DNA of 64,000 bases from Zonotrichia leucophrys gambelii (Eukaryota > Chordata > Aves > Passeriformes > Passerellidae). The DNA lies in the NCBI RefSeq assembly GCF_028769735.1, contig NC_088171.1, positions 68,589,216 to 68,653,215 on the forward strand, given 5' to 3'. Made by a program: the position numbers and the translations under genes. Below the pieces are notes generated by a model. It was not told the origin of the DNA. It made no database searches and saw only the letters and a list, made by a program, of their open reading frames with translations. Position 1 is the stretch's first letter, and the number at the start of each line of letters is the position of its first letter. Of this stretch, positions 48,953 through 62,750 are shown one piece after another.

Positions 48953-50730
48953 ATCTTTCAAAGCTCTCTGGCTTTGTCAGATCATTTCTGGGAGCCAAAG
49001 ACTGAATAGGTGTTTTCAATTAAGTGACTAGGTAAAAAAAATAGCTTGAGGAAAATGATAGGTTGTCCTGCTTAGTACTTGGAGTGTTGACTTACCAATA
49101 TGGTTTCTCTTGTCATTATTTTGACAATCCTTGCTAAGCTTCAGCAGTATGGGTATATCACCTTCTGTAATGGTCTCCCAGCCTAAAAATTTTGAGTTGC
49201 CATGATAATGTATTTCATAAAGGGAGAGACATTTTCAGCTTGAACAGGGTGATTGTACAAGGTTGGAAGCACTGTAGAAAATCAGTGTAGTTCTAATTTC
49301 ATCAGAGCTATTTTCATTGGGCTTTTAAACAAATGGATGCTTTATTTTAAGGATGAGCTAGCACACATCTAGCAAGTCCATACCCTAACTCTGTTTTGAT
49401 TAGAAATAGATTTGGACACTACATATCATTCAACTGCCCTTGTGTTTGCACCAATCAGCTCAGCTCTTGTACAAAGAACCCATTATCTAAGTGAGAAAAC
49501 AGGGCATCAGGGAAATTCACAGATACAAAATAAGCTGATATAACTGGTTTTATGTGAATATAAGGATCTGCCTACATGGTTAAGTGGAACCAAAATAACA
49601 AAATGGCTCATATATTATACTCGTGGTTATAGTAGTTCAGATCTTCACAAGTGCTATAATTTTAGAACAACAGTTCTCAATTTTGAAATAACTTAGATTT
49701 TAAAAGTGCATTTTTTAGAAAGAGGGCAATCTTTTCCTGAATAAAAGTACTCACAGACAGTCAAAGTCCAGCATTTAAACAAGGCCAAATTAGTTTCTCA
49801 TATATTTGGCATTAGCTGTTTATATGAATTCAAACAGACACTTTGAGTACAGTACTCAGAAAAGGCTGCTCCTAAAAACTCTCCAGCAGTCCTCTGCCTT
49901 TGGACTGACAGTGTCTGTACTCCAAAGTGTAAAGTTGTCCTCTACCTGGAATGTTTGAAAAGTGAAATGGACCAAAAAAAAAATGTTCAGATAACACTAA
50001 AATATCACTGATAATAAAGTGGGAAGATGCAAGCCAGTCTTTAGTGGCAGAACATGATCTGTTGGTGGTAAGCCAAAAACCCCAAAATATTTGAGCTATT
50101 TTTAATTTTGTATTAAAATAGAAACTTTAAAAATATCTGTATTTTAAAACCACTTTATTTCTGCTTGCTGTGTAATTAGAAAGATTTCAAATAAATCTTA
50201 CTGGGTTTTGAAAAATTTCTTGGGTGGCTGAGATGAAATGGGTGTGGACTTTGGCCATTAATCATAGAGTTCAGTTTTTCACCAGAGCATCTTTTCATAC
50301 AAATATTTGAGCTGAATAAGCATGTGAAGCAAAAGGAATTTGAAGCTGACTAAAATTATTTCCTCTTTCAATGAAGTGCATTCCTCTTGCCCAGTTGCTG
50401 ATACTACAAAGTGAATCACCATTTTTTAGGGCAATTGAGAGCAGACTTTCTCCTTTAAATATGAAAAAAAAATAAGTGTCCCAAATATTCTCCTGTAGAA
50501 TGCCTCTTCTGTGGCGGGAGGGAAATCGTCATCCTATGTATGCCACAGAGCAGCAACAGAGAAATACAACCTGGGTTCACTAACCTCAGCAAACACTGCC
50601 TTGCCTGAGCTTGCACCTTCAGCCATATCAAGTTACTCTCAGGAAAATACATTCTTAACTTTAGGAATGTGCATATTTTCCACTGTCTGCTGCAGAACTT
50701 GAGTATATGTTAATGAACTTCTTTGCACAG

Positions 50731-50966
50731 GGATGATTTCCTGAAATGGGACCAAAATCTATTATCAGGAGTTACAAGTTCCACAAGTTCCAGCTCTGCG
50801 CAACCTTGAAAGTGTTGCAAGAGGCACTTGTGACAATCGCCCAGGCTGCTTCTTCTTTCATTAATCAAACAGACCCTATGGCTCAGAAAAGTGAGGAGAC
50901 TCTGCAGTTGGAGGAACTACCTTCCAGGAGCAGGGGGAAGAGGCTGAATGCTTCAGATAATTCAAG
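50731..50966 (+). other. Exon-like segment with splice-site-like ends
   Basis: The left edge follows CTTCTTTGCACAG, a good acceptor. The right edge TTCAAG is followed by GTATGA, a good donor. From an ATG at 50746 (G at -3, G at +4, a favourable context) one frame stays open to the donor, about 73 codons, including LKVLQEALVTIAQAASSF. The same frame has a stop 4 bases inside the acceptor side (TGA at 50734), so it could only be a first coding exon or part of a non-coding RNA. No known protein is recognised. Such matches also occur by chance. Confidence 0.15.
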
Positions 50967-53900
50967 GTATGACATCAACTCTTGTAAAAATGGTGTGTGT
51001 GGTTAACCCTATACTATTTGTCAAATTCCAGCATAGTCAGGTACAAGAATTACAGCATAGTCAAGGCTCAACCAGTAATTTGCCACCTGTCCTTGGTCTT
51101 AGATGCAGTTGTGTCATTTTCTATAATAAGTGGGGACAACCCTACCTAGAGCAGTGAATGCTTTTATTAATAGAGAACCGTGTGCTTTTGTAGCAAACTA
51201 CGTTAGGAATATCTCCAAGGAAACAATGGGTTTGGTTCCTATTTGCACAGCATATCTTAGAGCTGAGTCTGTTTGGTGACTGATAATGGTTATCACAACT
51301 ATCAGCTGTAGAGAGGGATTGGGACATCCTTCCTGCTCCATTTAGCAGCTCAAGAGAATGACAATGCTCCTGGGCTGTGCTGCCAGCCATAGGGAGAACC
51401 ATGGACACAGGTTCACTATTTCATGAGGAACTTTATTCACACATCTGCTGGAAGTCCTGCTTGCTGAAAACTCAGAGTGACCACACGATGTTTAGTGTAA
51501 TGAATAAAGTAAGACTGCAACAATCTGCACGCCCTACCTGGAGATATGGAAAGGAAGAGCCCTAGGTACTCTTCTCCCTTTCCTATCAAATGGTGGAACA
51601 ACTCTACAGAGGCATCTGCATGGGCTATGCAAGCAAAGGTACAACTTGCTGATGTACGAGGTAGCTGTGTTATCAAGTTTGGACTTCACCTGACAGTATT
51701 TTATCACAGAGAAAATCCCTACATGGACCCTGGTATATAAGAGAGCATATAGAAATATCACTGAACTTACATGGTTCCTTCCATGTCAAGCATATACTTC
51801 TTGAATTGGGCTTATTTTCACCTAGGAATATTTATCTTTGTGCATTTTAAAACTATACATGGACAGGCTTTAAACACAACACCAACATACAGTAATAATG
51901 TATGTTTGTTTTGGGGTGTTTGGGAAGCTGTTGCTGTTTGCTAGCTTAAAATTTTCTCTTCTTTTAGTAGATGTTGAGGTAATTCTTTATACTGCCATGC
52001 CAATTTCCATTTTGGGGCACTGAAAGTTGTGGTTCATAGCAATGTTTAGAAACTTTCAATTAGATTTTCAGATATAACTAGGCCTAGGGGTGAACTCAGG
52101 AAGAGGCATGTTTTAAAGAACTTCTCACCCCAGGATTGCAACATTTTGTGATAATTCAGTTTTTTAAAAACTGATATAAACCCAAAAAAATAGACTTGAA
52201 TGCATCTAACATAGACAACTAACCAGCATGATTGTTGCCAGCTGTGAGGCTCAAGTATAAAAGTGATATGAGACCTCAGGCCCCAAGCCAGGGGAAGCTG
52301 AAAAGATTTGCAGATGTGGTGTGGTCATTCTCTGTTGACGTTGGTGGTCAGGCTGTTATCACAGCACTGCTCCCACAGCTGTCATTGGAGTGATGCTGGC
52401 AAAGCCTTTGCCGGGAGACATCTGCCTTGCTCTTCTGACTGGAGTTTAAATGCCATGATGACAGCTGAACAGAAAGTGAAGAAAAAGGGAAGACAATAGA
52501 AACCCCAAAGAAATATTGAAGATATAAATGGAAGCAACTATGGTAACTACTGTAAAGATTCAGACCAGAATTTCAGAGGAGTTAGGAAATGCAGCTACAG
52601 AGATGACATTTTTTTATTTCAGTGGCAGTTCTGTAAACCTGGGATTAGGTTAAGTGACTCTGTATTTATACCAATGCAATCACAATCTACCTTGGATGCC
52701 TAAAGCAAGTTCAATTCACCTTCCTGGTCTATTTATGCTGCCATTACTCTTCACAACAGCATGCCATGATCACACAACCTACACATGACATTTTATGTCA
52801 ATGCTACAGAAGAAGCTGACCACTTTTTACAAATGTTGAGAGAAGTTGCTTTCAGTGCACCATTTTTCATTGAAAGTACAGAAACGATGCATTGATTTTT
52901 ATCTCTAAGAAACATCCACTGTTCTGGCAGTTAAAAAAGAAACTATTCCAACATACAAAAAAATGGTATTTTTGTTGAGAACATCAGGTCTATTTCTTCC
53001 CATTATTCTGTATGTTAAGCCTTCCTTTCATGTAAGTTAGTCCCAGCAGACAAGATGTTGTATCTGGCATGTATTTGTTCTAAAGACTTGGAACATAACA
53101 AATCCTTTAAGAGCACATGCATAAGCTGGATGAACTCTGAGAAATACCAACCGTTCTTCTAGAGTGCCAAAATCATGAACAGACTGAGGCATTGCTCAAA
53201 TATGACAACTGACAACACCTCACATGCCAAATTGAACTGCCCCCCTCCACACACACACTTTTCAGGTGCTAGAGATGAAGTTGCAGCCCAAAGCTCAGCT
53301 CTCTGCTGCAAGTGAATTGAGTACTAATGCAACAAAAGCTCAGTTCTCTCCTCTGCCCTTACAGCTCAGCTATTAATCTGTACACAGGGGCATCTTTCCC
53401 TGTGTGCTTGCTGCAGACTGGATGGTGCTGGAAAAGTGGACTTTTGAGGGACACACAACTTGAATTTGCATGACTTAGAACAGATGGAGGATAAGAACAG
53501 CCTGCTGTGCATGCGACATTACCTTACCTAACAGTGTGTGGCAACATGCCAAATGTGTGGGTGTCCTGGCCCTCAAATAGGAGGGGCATGATTGCTACCT
53601 TTACAGGCATAATACCTTCCTGTATTTTCATGTAAGGAAGGCATTTGCTTTACTTCCTTTTTTGTGACTAGGGCTTGGAAATATACATGATACATGTGCC
53701 GTGACAAAAAACAATTGCAGTCCTTCACGAAACAATTTTTTGTGCCATAGTAGCTGTGGCTGAATACTTGCACAAAACAAACTATTCCATCACAAAATGG
53801 ACGTATGTGAAAGTATGCAAAAACACAGGGAAGAAAATGAGAGAGTTTGCATAGATTTCCCTGTGTTTAAAAGGAATGTAGAGTTTCCTGCAACAAAGTA

Positions 53901-56900
53901 GTAATTAATAAACAAAATAGTGAAATAAAACTATAGAACTGTCATAAATCATAATCTCAGTGCCAAATTAGGCAATAGTCTGTCCTTATGGTTATCCCAT
54001 TTTGGAGGCAAACATCTGTTTGGTTTTTTTTTTTCTGTTTTTGAGCATCCACATCTTCCTACTGAGATCTGACTTGGATTATTTCCAGAAAGTCTTTTAC
54101 AGTTTCTGTTGCTGAAACACGGTGGTTTTGTTGTGGGTTGTTCCTCTGTTTCTTGAGAGTACAGAGGACCATGCTTGTGTTTTCTAGCCCAGTTTCCTCA
54201 CATCCAGGAGTTCACTCTGAAGAGGTGTGATAACCAAACTAAGGCAAAAGAAGAACAGGATCCTGCTCCCTAGACATGAAAGTTCTTGCTGTTCTCTGGC
54301 TGCTCTTGACAGACAGCTCTAATTGTGTCAAAAAATGTAACAATGAAGATGATGCTATTTTCTCAGAATGATGCTTTGGTGCCTTAAATGTGGATTATTA
54401 TCTGTGAACAGCTTCCCACAATAACTCCATGTTCACCTGTATTCTTCCAGAGACAAAGACCCTGGGCTTCAGGTCAAGCCTTCATGAGGAAGCTCATGCT
54501 CATCTTCAGTTTGTTTATCAGCGGGGAACAGAAACAACAACAGTATCAAGCAAGAAGAAAAGCAGATGTCCTCAGCAAAGGTGAGAAGTTTTGACAGTAT
54601 TAATTGAGAAATGAAACACTGAGTAAGAAACACTACATAGACTGAAGCAATGACTAATCATTAGAGGATGATTCAAGACCCCTGAACGCCTCATCAGAGG
54701 TGTTATTGAACTGCTAGATGCAAGGTCAATCTTCCACAGAAAAGAAGAAACAAAGGAGTTAACTTGAGAGAAAAATTCTTGTGAGCAATGAGACCTTTTC
54801 TTTTTGAAAGGAAAATTCCATGCTTTCCCTTCTGGTTGGCCTGCCGTAGCAGATATGCTTTTGGAGTACAGCATGTACAGTGCATAAGCAACTACTGCCA
54901 TTCATGGTTGGTTTCCAAATATGCAGTGCTTAAAAATATGAAGTGCAAACTTGGCTCTCTCTTCTATCTTGGGTTTTGTTATTGTTTTTTTGTCGTTGTT
55001 GCTCTGAAAGAGTATTTGCTCACTTTTTTTTAAAAAAATGAAAGATCTAATTTTAACTAAGTGGATGTATTTCTCTTTTGTTCAATCAAAATGCTTTTCC
55101 TTTCCTTCTGATGTCAGCAGCAGACAGTAGGCAGTTTCCTGTAAAGAAACAGCACTGTAGCTGACTGTGTCCTCTCCTCAACATATGAAATATAATCACC
55201 CTTGAAAAATACCAGAAGAAACAGCTCCACTAGCACAAATACAGTAACTACTTGGCCCAGGCTCTGTGTGAAACCTGCTCTACAAAACATAATTAAACTA
55301 TGTGACAAGCAAGGATCAGCCTGAGAACTTCACATTTATCATGAGCAATCATCAATCTTCATTAGCAAAATATTTCATTATCCACAATTTCTTCCCAAAA
55401 CAGAGTAGCTTGTTGGAATTAAAAGACATGGCTGTAGATGTTGTTTATATTATTTCAATATCTACATGGGCTGGTGGCAGAATGAGACACTCAAGAGGGA
55501 CAGCAGTAGAAACTTACAGTGTGAATGAAGATGATCATTACTCAGAGCCAAGCAGCAGGTCAGTATGCCCTTGGACATGGATAATGTTAACAATGTGGAA
55601 ATACTCACAAATGGTCAGAACAGCTGTGAAAGTGTGAGGAAATCGCTCTCAGAAAACACAGGGACAGGATGACAGCAGGGAAGCTCAAGGGAAGACCTCT
55701 TCACATTCAAATCCAGCCTCCCTCTGTAGCTGTACTCTCCTGTGCCAACAGATTCACACATAATGGCTGCAGTTTAGGTGAGTCATACATACTGAAGGAG
55801 AGGAGAACAGACCAAGGTTTTTCAGCCTTTATGCCTATGCATAATTATAAATGTGTGTCTATACAGCAACATTTTGGATTGTTTTAGTTATTCAGTATTC
55901 ACAAAGAAGTATAGAATAATTGAAGCAGGTTTAAGAGCCCAGTGCAATACATCAGAAGGAAATGTGTGTGTCAAGCTCACTTCATGAGCACATAAAAGCC
56001 CATACGGTCTCCTGTTATCAACAAAGACAGAAAGCTCACAGTCTCATTTATTTCTTCAGAACTAGCTTCATTTGACTTCTGGGCACCTGACCCAATGAAT
56101 ACCCCTCAATCACTCACTCTTGCAGGCATGACCTCTTGCTAGTAAAAATGATAACACCATGGAAACAAAATCTTTCCTAGTATCTTACCCTATGCATTTA
56201 AGAAGGGTCGACCACCAGTGTTCTCTGCTTTGTCAAAAGCCTTTAGAAGAAAAAAGAATGCTTATAGGATACATCACTACAGATCACTGGCCAAAACCTA
56301 GCTCATACCAGCCTGGCCTTCACTTGGATGAGACCAGTGGAGGCTTGCCAATGAAAGTCCTCTTGCCATCTTAGGTTTGGGAAAATGTATTGCAATAGGA
56401 AACATGTCAATGATGTTAGATACAGTTTTGCTCATACTGCAGGAAAGAACAGTAACACTTAAAACTGTGTCTGCTTGTCAGAATGTCCGGTGAACTGGCT
56501 GAAGAGATACATGAATAAAAGTACTGTTCCCCTTTCTGTTCCTGCTTGAAACTTGACTATAGCATGGCTCAAAATACATATGTTCTTTCTCACGGGGAAA
56601 ATGCCTCATGTCTAAAATGTTCAGACAACAGTCTCTTGTCTGTTCCATACTTACTAGTTGCTTGACTCTAATAAGGTTGTTATTAAAACAACCCAGTTAA
56701 ATGTCTTTCATGTTGTATTGACTTCATGTCAAATAATGTTTATATAAATAATCTTTGAGGCATGGGAAACTTGCAGAATGTTTTCACAAAGTCCTTGTAG
56801 TGTTTGTCTCAGGAATTGTGAAGACACATGATGACTACAATAAGATCTAAATAAAATGCAAATTCTTGAAAAAGACAGTTTGGGGTCCTACAGAAGTACT

Positions 56901-59900
56901 TTGCACTTTATTTGTAACAGGATTTGAACACACTTTATCCATTCCTATCTTTAATCAGAAATCGTGTGCTCTTGGATACCAGGGTTTCTTCAGTTTTCAT
57001 TATTAACAATTCTACTCACCAGAGATTTTACTATTTTCTTCAGAATTTCTCATTTTTCTTACTTCCCAAAGTTCTTGCTGAAAGCCATCAACAAATCAAA
57101 TACTTGTCAGCAACTTTTTTTATCTTCATTTTAAAAACCTGTCACCTCTGTTTCTGTAGAAAGATATTTTAAACTAGTCTAGAAGAGTGATTTATAAGCT
57201 TAGAGACTGCTTTATTTGACCTCCTTCACCTTGAAAGGACATGTAAAAGGAAACAGAGATTCATCTTCTGCCATTTCATGAGCTCCCAAGATCCTTTTCA
57301 TTGAGAACAGGACATGATCATTTATCCTGAGTAAATTATTGCAGGTTGCACATGCTCCACTACCTCTATAATATATTGTGTTTTAAGTTGTGTTTTTCTC
57401 AAAATGCATTAATGTTAGATGCAGTATCTGGTAAAAACCTTAATTTTTTTTCTTCTTTAGTGACTTTCCAAAGCATCAATACTTCCTTCTGTTTTAATGA
57501 TATTTTACTTTGTCACTGACATGGCCAAATAAAATAAAGGTACCTAGTTTTTTCTTTCACCCTGACAATCTAGATGGAAATTATGCAACGGTGGAAAGGC
57601 AGTTCAGAAGTTTTGAAAAAATATATCTCTAATATCTCATGGCATCAGTAGCAACAGCAGTCAGATGTAATCAGTCACGTTGTGTTAGTTTCAATGGAAT
57701 ATGTGAGACTTCAGCCACAGGTGTTAATGTGTTCTCCCCAATGTAAAGTGTTAAACCATTTAACATGGTCTGTGGTTTTAAGTACAGAAAATTTACCCTA
57801 CTCAGTCACATGGCAGCTGCATAGAAATTCATCCCAGATCTGGAAAGTATATTGATTAGTATGTACAAAAACAAAACCCAAAGCATTTGGAAATTGAAAT
57901 CAAGTGGTTAAACAAGACCAACTTAATCAAACTCTGTTCTAGATTCCCTAGACACAAGTTATTAATTTAGAATCCATTATGCTATCCAGAAGTCCTTCTT
58001 AGCACAGCAAAAAAGTCTTAATTTTCTTATTCATCTCTGGGATCACAACTCTAGGAGTAAAGATTGATTTGCTGCTTTTGATAATAAATATAGACAGGAA
58101 AAGCAGAAAGGATAGGAGAGTGGAAGGCAAGGGCAATGTGGCTGTTGCTGAGGTTTTAAGGCTACAAAATAACTGCCTAGTCTTGGAAAACAGTTTGGAG
58201 TAGCCAGTCACCCCTGGTAACAGCTGGCCAGGGCACAATTCCCACTGGTATGGGATATCTCCTGCCTGGCCAAGTCGGGTCTCCTTCCTTCCACTCATCA
58301 TCCTGCATTGGTAGAGCAGCACAGGATGACTCAAAGGGTGGTTGGAAGCTGAGTGGCAAATTGGGAGATCAAAAAATATAACTGGGGGAAGAAAGAGATT
58401 TCAAGAACATGGAAAGTCAGGCAGGACATCCTTTTTACTTGTTTAGCCAGTTTGTTGGGACGTGCCAACAGTCTTGTTTGATGCCCTGGGTCTGGTGGAA
58501 ATTGTCCAGTGGGGGAAAATTTGACCAGTGTCCTTTCCTCAGGAAGTTCTTCCAAAACCTCTTCCACCATAATGGTTCCTGCTATTTTGCTCTTAGAAGG
58601 TTCAACAGGTGATGTGAGGTCAAACAAGCCATCCCTTCTGTTCTTCATCCACCTGTTTGGGTCCACTAATTTGTCACTTCACTCTTATCTGACCTGCCAC
58701 ATCATCATATCACCCTTGATCCATAGAGGAAGAATGAATGATTAACCCCTCTGCCACTTTTAACTCCTAGAGCTAATTGCAGCACTTTGTGAGCTCCTAG
58801 TGATTTCTCAGAGATGATTTCACAATTACAGTAGGCATGCAGTCTCCAATTATCACACAGGTAGGGAGAAGTTAACAAGTAAGTAACAAATTGTGTTTCA
58901 TTTCAACCATGGATTCTTACTGGAATGTGAGGTTCCACTAGAGAAATCAAATCCCCTAATAAGGCAGAGAGGAAACAAAGGATTGTAGTCTAGCTGTCAT
59001 GGCTAAATCTGCTTACATTTCAAGAACAGACTTCAAAATTTTCACCAACTACTATAAAGTTCAAAATAATTCAGCCAGCCTTTTAGGTGGGTGAGTCCTT
59101 CTCCATGATAAATGTATCCAGTGTTGCATAACACATTCTCTCAGAGATGGCAGCTAGCCACCTGGAAGTCAGTCTTATGAAAGGTTTTCTTCTCTGTAAT
59201 TATAAAAATATCCACACAAATTCATCCCTTGCCTATCATGCTGTTTCCACAATCCAGTTCAAACTGATTTATGAATGAGAAAGTAAAAACATTCTTACTA
59301 TGGTCAATATAGCTATAGTTGCTTGTACAATATCAAGAGCTGCATTTTTGCAGTTTAGGTACCAGAATCATTAATTTAATCTGATTTACACTGATGACAT
59401 TTAGGGCTGTCACTCCTCTGATATAGAAACTTGTCACTGCCAGCTATTTAATTTTGTAAAGACATTACCCAAAATTTATTAGTAATGGGTCTTAAATGGC
59501 AATTCAGTCTTAAATTATGGGGGCAGTGAACATCCTTGAAAGAGGCTTACATTTATGTCTCAGACCTTGCAATTGGGCAAACGAGGAACACTCACAGGGA
59601 GAGCTGTAGTTGTTCAGCTGAGCTTTGCAGCTGCTTCCTTCAACTACAACCAGCAGACAGAAATATTTGAATTTCCATAACATAAAAAAATGAAAAGGAC
59701 TGGATCTAGGAAAAAGGCTGGGTTCTCCTCTTGCTTTAATGCATGGGTTTACATAGACATAGATCAGTGCTTGCTGTTGCCTGCAAGAATTTTGCTATTG
59801 ACTTCAGTAGCTGTATGGCTGGTCTTCTCTACACTAGGGGGTGATTGACTAGTTATTTAATTAACTAGTTTAAGCAGCATTAACAATAATCTCAGCAGTA

Positions 59901-59954
59901 CCCAATGGATTTTCTGCTTTAAATATACTGTGCACTTCTCTATTTATAGTAAAC

Positions 59955-60190
59955 ACCAGCAGTGGGATTCATCTGTCCAAATATAGATTCTGCATGGTAG
60001 GTGTCTGAGTTAACTGTCTAGGCTCCCTTTATAGTGAAGGGAACAGGCCTTCTGAGGGCAGAGCTCCTCTCATCCCATTTCCGATGTCTAAAATAGATTA
60101 AATGAATCACCTCCATTTAGGAGATAGAGTAGGAAGGCCTATTTCTGTTCATTCACTATGGAGGGAGTCTTGACAACTGGCAATGGTATA
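59955..60190. repeat. Copy B of the unidentified dispersed repeat
   Basis: It contains the 60130-60178 block matching 109-160. The upstream part (59960-60060) has the repetitive TAGGTGTCTGAG and TGTCTAGGCTCCC flavour I associate with old sauropsid interspersed repeats. The element borders given here are a guess; only the 60130-60178 match is shown directly by the sequence. Confidence 0.35.
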
Positions 60191-60434
60191 GATACCTGCC
60201 CTGTGGAGGCTACAACACAGAAGGATGCTTCCTGTCCTCAAGTGGTACCCAGAAGACTGTGGTCACCCAGAAGTCTCTATGTTCCCTCAGATGAATAATT
60301 TATCACCTTGCTGCCTTTCCATGATGTTAGCCTCTATCTCCTACATGATTCATTGGGAAGCTGGGTATGTTCAAGAATGATATTTCAGACCCACCCTTCT
60401 TGCTGGCTTTCACTCTTCTTCCCATAGTTTCAAC

Positions 60435-60570
60435 TCCATGTACTCATTTTACTGACAAGGAGGTAATGAGCTATTGAAATTAAACAGTGCTGCTGTGTAG
60501 CTGGTTGGGGAGATCATTGTTGAGCAATGTAACATGCTCTTATCCTTTGTCCCAGAGGACTGAGCAAACG
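60435..60570 (-). mobile_element. MIR-like SINE relic (tentative)
   Basis: CTCATTTTACTGACAAGGAG, TGAAATTAAACAG, GTGTAGCTGGT and CATGCTCTTATCC follow the order of reverse-complement MIR: CCATTTTACAGATGAGGAAA, GAGGTTAAGTGA, CACACAGCTAGT, CATGCTCTTTCC. It is strongly diverged. Confidence 0.4.
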
Positions 60571-61829
60571 TTTTGTGAGGCAATCCCATTTACTGCTGAT
60601 GCCAATGCCAGGAAATGAACAATCTGTGTTAGCTTTTGACTTTTAAAAACAATGGACTGGATGCAATGCCCTCTGAAGTTACTAGGAGTCTTGTTCTTCC
60701 TTTGTTTTCAAAGGGCTTGGGGTCAGGCTCAACACTAGGAGTTTATTTTGTTTTGTTTTTACACTTAATGAGAAATAAAAGTTAAAAACAGGTGTCGTTG
60801 TGATTATGAGTAGCTGGTCTGTACAGCAAAATGAGAAAGTGATTTTTAAACAAATGACAATCAACTTTCCTATTTAGTTTTTGTACTAATTGGATATGGA
60901 AAATTTTATTGCATACCCCCTAGTTTAAGGTTTACATAGGTTATTGATCTCTGCATTATAAAATTTAGACACACAACAGTTTTGTTATGAAGTTCTTTTA
61001 TGCTCTTAAAGAGGAATTTCCAAATCATTGTATTGGTGATCATTCATTTGTATAGGAGTACTTTACAATCTTTCATGTGAATACTATTAAGGCTTCTAAT
61101 GCTCATGTTCCCCTTTCCTCAATTTTCCTTCTCCCGCCATGAAACCTCCCTCTGAAGACTATGCATAACCCACAGTATATTTATGTATGAGGTATAGTGC
61201 ACATGCTTCTGCTCTCACTCAGAGTCTGAAGAAACTGATGCTACCCAAATCCAATCATCAATATTTGTAAAATGTTAGTTACCCTCAAAAGATGTTGATG
61301 TAGTACAGCAGTGTTACTTTCTTTAGTTTAGAGGTAAGAAATTAAACTGTAAAAGAACATAATTGACTTATTCAGGATTGTATGGACCCAAGAACTGTCT
61401 TCTGAGAGGTTATGTCCCATTCCCTTAGGCAGAGAACTTTATACCCTCTGCACTATGAACAGCTATATCAATTTATGGTTATGTTCATTGGCAACACTCT
61501 CCACCTGTGATATGACTGACTTGCAGGAAGGACTGGTTTGCAGGGACTCTAATCCAGAGTGACAAGAACCTCTTCAGCCATTTAGATGGTCATGGCAGAG
61601 CTGAGGCTGAGCACAGAGCGGCAGCTGTGCACCTTTTGTGCAGATGGCAGATGGCACAACTGCCTGCTAGGGCTTGGACTGTGCCTGCCACACGGCTCAC
61701 GCGTTTGTTCACCAAACAAAATGTCCTGAGGTTACAGGAAGTGGCTGGGTCTAACTGGCAGTAAGCCCTCCTTCAAGTGACTTTCTTATGTATGAAAACC
61801 GATAGAGCATTTTAATAATCTAACACAGT
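60571..61829. other. Unique sequence, no gene seen
   Basis: About 61320-61460 has faint MIR-like order (AGAGGTAAGAAATTAAACTG, then TTGACTTATTCAGG), too weak to call separately. The 61540-61720 part is somewhat GC-richer, with no recognised function. Confidence 0.4.
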
Positions 61830-62750
61830 TCTTAGTATCTTTCAACACCTTTATTGTAACCTGGAGGGGATACGGAGTAAACTCTCATCAAGTTTGCAGA
61901 TGACAATGAACAGGGGGAACCAGTTGATGAACTTCAGGGCAGGGCTGCCAAGCAGACTGATCTAGATAGGCTGGAGGAACAGGCCAACCACAACCTTGTG
62001 AAATTTAGCAAGGGGAAAAGGAAAGTCCTGAGAAGGAATAACCCTGGCAATGATACAGGCTGGGTACTGGCTAGCTGCAGAGCAGCTAGTTAAGAAGGAC
62101 CTGGGAATCATGGGGCCATTCAGGATTAGCCAGCAATCTGCCTGGCAGTAGGGAAAGCCAACAGCATCCTGGGCTGTTTCTGCAGAAGCACAGCTAGGAA
62201 AGTGATAATGTCCCTTAACTCAGTATTTGTGAGACAACATCTAAAATACTGTGTACAGATTTGGATTCCCCAATGCAAGAAATACACAATCATGTTGGAG
62301 CATATTCAGTAAAGGACTACCAAGATGTTCTAGGCTTTGGAGCATTTGTCTGGTAGTGAGAGAGAGGAGGAAATGGTGATTGTTCAGCCTGGAGAAGAAA
62401 GAAATTTAGATACATCTAACTAGCAGCCTGCCAGTATACACAAGAAGGTGGCTCCAGGATCACCACTGCAGTGCACGGTGGGAGGATGACAGACAGTGGG
62501 CATTAACTGAGACAAGATATGTTCAGGGTGAATATAAGGATAAACATTTCCCTGTGTCAGGCAGAAAAACAGCTTAGGAGACTGACAGAGCAGTCCCCAT
62601 CCCTGTAGCTTTTCAAGACCTAACTGAATAAACTCCAGAGTAACCTTGGTCTTAAATTACAGGTAGCCTCCCTGACAAGGAGGTAGGACAAGAGACATGA
62701 GGCTACTTCCAACTTGAATTATCCTACAGTCTTACAGAACAGAGTTATGT
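61830..62750 (+). mobile_element. CR1 LINE, 5'-truncated copy with intact FADD codons
   Basis: A plus-strand copy of about 0.9 kb, starting just before the reverse transcriptase active site and running to the 3' end. In frame it reads LIKFADD (FADD codons 61893-61904), then LDRLEEQANHNLVKFSKGK and RNNPGN. Further on are KANSILGCF, VFVRQHLKYCVQIW and a LEHLSGSE segment. Then come stops and frameshifts. The 3' end near 62705-62740 (CTACTTCCAACTTGAATTAT) matches the usual CR1 terminus, without a clear octamer array. The catalytic Asp pair is preserved, but the copy lacks the endonuclease and N-terminal half and is interrupted by stops. Confidence 0.9.

Larger units (their letters stand above)
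46386..59954. other. Long repeat-poor stretch, no gene seen
   Basis: About 13.6 kb with no CR1 copy. Small local repeats lie at 48867-48952, and there is an exon-like segment at 50731-50966. A TATAAAAG word occurs near 52255 without supporting context. Minus-strand frames of 60-111 codons occur at 58.0-58.7 kb, and I recognise no protein in them. The 8-bp-arm palindrome ACTAGTTA/TAACTAGT lies at 59848-59869. Confidence 0.4.

Noticed and set aside
49485..49545. MIR-like phrase (GAGAAAACAGGGCATCAGGG)
   Set aside because: Short, and the following part does not fit the SINE order.
52250..52262. TATAAAAG word as a possible promoter or LTR
   Set aside because: No LTR ends, no polyadenylation signal at a fitting distance, no downstream gene.
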